Source of the DNA: Clostridia bacterium
Lineage (GTDB): Bacteria > Bacillota > Clostridia > Oscillospirales > UBA644
DNA: 5,922 nucleotides
Assembly: GCA_017424085.1 (NCBI GenBank)
Contig: JAFPBP010000220.1
Span: 1 to 5,922, forward strand
Reading direction: 5' to 3'
Position 1 is the first letter of the stretch; each line of letters begins with the position of its first letter. The notes under the pieces are model-generated. The model saw nothing but the letters and a program-made list of their open reading frames with translations. It was not told where the DNA came from and ran no database searches. A program made the position numbers and the translations under genes. Of the stretch, positions 4,756 through 5,922 are shown piece after piece.

Positions 4756-5922
4756 TTATTTTCCCTCTTCCAGCAGGGCCTTGTAGGCGTTCAGCTGAGC
4801 GTCGGAGGGCTTGAATTCGGGATGGGAGCTGCAGGGGAGGGTGGGCTCGCTGCCGTCCATGCCGTAGAAGGGGGACAGAGTATCGTTTTCCCACTTGATC
4901 CGATCCTCTTCCTTGCGGAAGTCGGGAACGTCGTAGGGGACGCCCCGCTCCAGAAGGGACCGATGGGCAAGAATCCCAACGGCGGACATCTTGGTGGCGA
5001 AGTAAACGTCAAAGTCGGGCTTGCGGTTTTCTCTCAGGCAGTTCAGGAATTCCTGAATGACCAAGAAGTCGCCGCCGCCGTGCCCTTCCTTCTCGATGAG
5101 GTCAGCGTCCTTGTGATGCCATTCGGGGGTATAGCGGATGTTCTGATCCACGATGCCCTCGGGCTTACTCCACTTGTTGTAGCGGAGCATGATCTCTCCC
5201 TTGGTGCCGCGGATGTTTTCGATCTGTCCGTTTTCGCCGCAGACGCGATAGGAGTTTCCGTGAGCGCCGAAGCCTGCGTTTGCCGTGAACTTAAAGACCG
5301 AGCCGTCGTTGTTCAAGGTCATGATGATGGCGGCGCGGTCTCCGCAGTAGGTGCCCGAAACGGGGTAGTTTTCGTCGAAGGGATAGAAAACGGGCAGTGC
5401 GGTCACTCGGACGGGCTCGGCTCCCGTAGCGTTCATAATGGGCGCCAGAGAGTGGGTCACGTAGTAGGTGCGGGGCAGACGGTTCCGCCAATGCTCGGGG
5501 TAAGGGCGGAAGCGCTTGACGAAGGCGGTGTCGTTGCCTGCAACGGGGTGGTTGTATTCCCCCTCTGCATAGAGGATCTTGCCCAAGGTGCCGCCCTTGC
5601 AGACGCGGTTGATCTCACGGTTGAACTTCATGTGAGGATAGTTCTCGCAGAGCATATAGGTGGCGTTGGACTTTTCCGCTGCGCGGACCAGCGCCACGCA
5701 ATCCGCCATGGTTCCCCCTGCGGTGCATTCGCTCAGCACGTGGATGCCCTTTTCCAAGCAACGAATTGCAAAGGGTGCGTGCTCGTTGAAATAGTTGGTC
5801 AGAAGGACGGCGTCCATTTCGTGCTCGATGAATCGATCAAAGTCATGGTAGACCGCAACGTCCTTGCCCAGCTTCTCCTGAGCCTTGTTCAGCCAGTAGT
5901 CGTCCTTGTCGCAGATGGCAAC
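4756..5922 (-). CDS. Gfo/Idh/MocA family oxidoreductase, N-terminus cut by window edge
   Basis: NAD(P)-dependent oxidoreductases of this family act on sugars, inositols and related polyols. The frame is open from the TAA at 4756-4758 to the right edge, giving 388 visible residues. An internal ATG at 5815-5817 is not the real start: 35 residues upstream of it continue the Rossmann fold (VAICDKDDYW, a strand ending in an acidic residue as in NAD-binding folds). The GxGxxG loop must lie just beyond the edge. Visible parts, numbered from the edge: end of the Rossmann domain with 'AVLLTNYFNEHAPFA' (38-52) and HVLSECTAGGT (61-71), then the C-terminal alpha/beta domain with ENYPHMKFN and GHGGGDF (280-286), a typical active-site block, and VPDFRKEEDRIKW near the end. 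The usual EKP motif is replaced by E65-C66-T67. The gene converges on the glycolytic operon and is its own transcription unit; its promoter is not in view. The substrate cannot be told. Confidence 0.9.
   Translation of the reverse strand, partial: VAICDKDDYWLNKAQEKLGKDVAVYHDFDRFIEHEMDAVLLTNYFNEHAPFAIRCLEKGIHVLSECTAGGTMADCVALVRAAEKSNATYMLCENYPHMKFNREINRVCKGGTLGKILYAEGEYNHPVAGNDTAFVKRFRPYPEHWRNRLPRTYYVTHSLAPIMNATGAEPVRVTALPVFYPFDENYPVSGTYCGDRAAIIMTLNNDGSVFKFTANAGFGAHGNSYRVCGENGQIENIRGTKGEIMLRYNKWSKPEGIVDQNIRYTPEWHHKDADLIEKEGHGGGDFLVIQEFLNCLRENRKPDFDVYFATKMSAVGILAHRSLLERGVPYDVPDFRKEEDRIKWENDTLSPFYGMDGSEPTLPCSSHPEFKPSDAQLNAYKALLEEGK

Noticed and set aside
2207..4894. 895-codon open frame on the minus strand opposite tpiA and gpmI
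   Set aside because: It is codon-aligned with the sense genes, so it stays open simply because TTA, CTA and TCA are not used there. Its translation is low-complexity in Gly, Val, His and Ala with no recognisable domain, and the sense genes are certain.
5042..5057. Perfect 16-base palindrome TTCAGGAATTCCTGAA inside the oxidoreductase gene
   Set aside because: It encodes the ordinary stretch IQEFLN of the protein and lies in the middle of the coding region; it looks like a chance result of these codons rather than an operator.
5815..5817. ATG as start of the oxidoreductase
   Set aside because: The frame stays open to the window edge, and the 35 residues upstream continue the Rossmann fold, so the true start lies outside the window.

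Overview
The window reads as a chromosomal housekeeping segment from a fairly GC-rich member of the Bacillota, most likely class Clostridia and an anaerobe. The basis is the AGGAG-type ribosome binding sites, the ApbE / NusG-domain-II / Gx-transporter trio that is common in Clostridia and Bacilli, and the pgk-tpiA-gpmI glycolytic order with the manganese-dependent (cofactor-independent) phosphoglycerate mutase. Genus cannot be judged from the sequence alone. I see no mobile element, CRISPR array, tRNA or rRNA.

Layout. (1) Positions 1-977, plus strand: the last 35 codons of a probable FAD:protein FMN transferase (ApbE), a small membrane-anchored NusG-domain-II protein and a Gx-transporter-family membrane protein. 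The three are translationally coupled (ATGA overlap, then a 17-base overlap). Such trios are linked in related genomes to extracytoplasmic flavin or quinone redox chemistry. (2) Positions 978-1095: an intergenic region with a strong extended -10 promoter and a leader of about 67 nt. (3) Positions 1096-4678: the operon pgk - tpiA - gpmI, encoding three central steps of lower glycolysis. A 12-bp hairpin sits between pgk and tpiA, and gpmI follows tpiA by 12 bases. (4) Positions 4699-4733: a textbook intrinsic terminator. (5) Positions 4756-5922, minus strand, convergent: a Gfo/Idh/MocA-family oxidoreductase, complete at its C-terminus and cut at its N-terminus by the right edge of the window.

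How the genes work together. The promoter at 994-1022 should drive co-transcription of the three glycolytic enzymes. They make and use 3-phosphoglycerate and interconvert the triose phosphates, and all catalytic residues I could check are present. The upstream redox-module genes have no visible terminator before this promoter, so some read-through into pgk is possible. The convergent oxidoreductase is a separate transcription unit, probably for sugar or polyol metabolism.

I did not find a convincing undescribed system. The points most worth a second look are the pgk-tpiA intercistronic hairpin, the loss of the canonical EKP lysine motif in the oxidoreductase, and the near-complete avoidance of TTA, CTA and TCA codons, which creates very long but spurious antisense reading frames.
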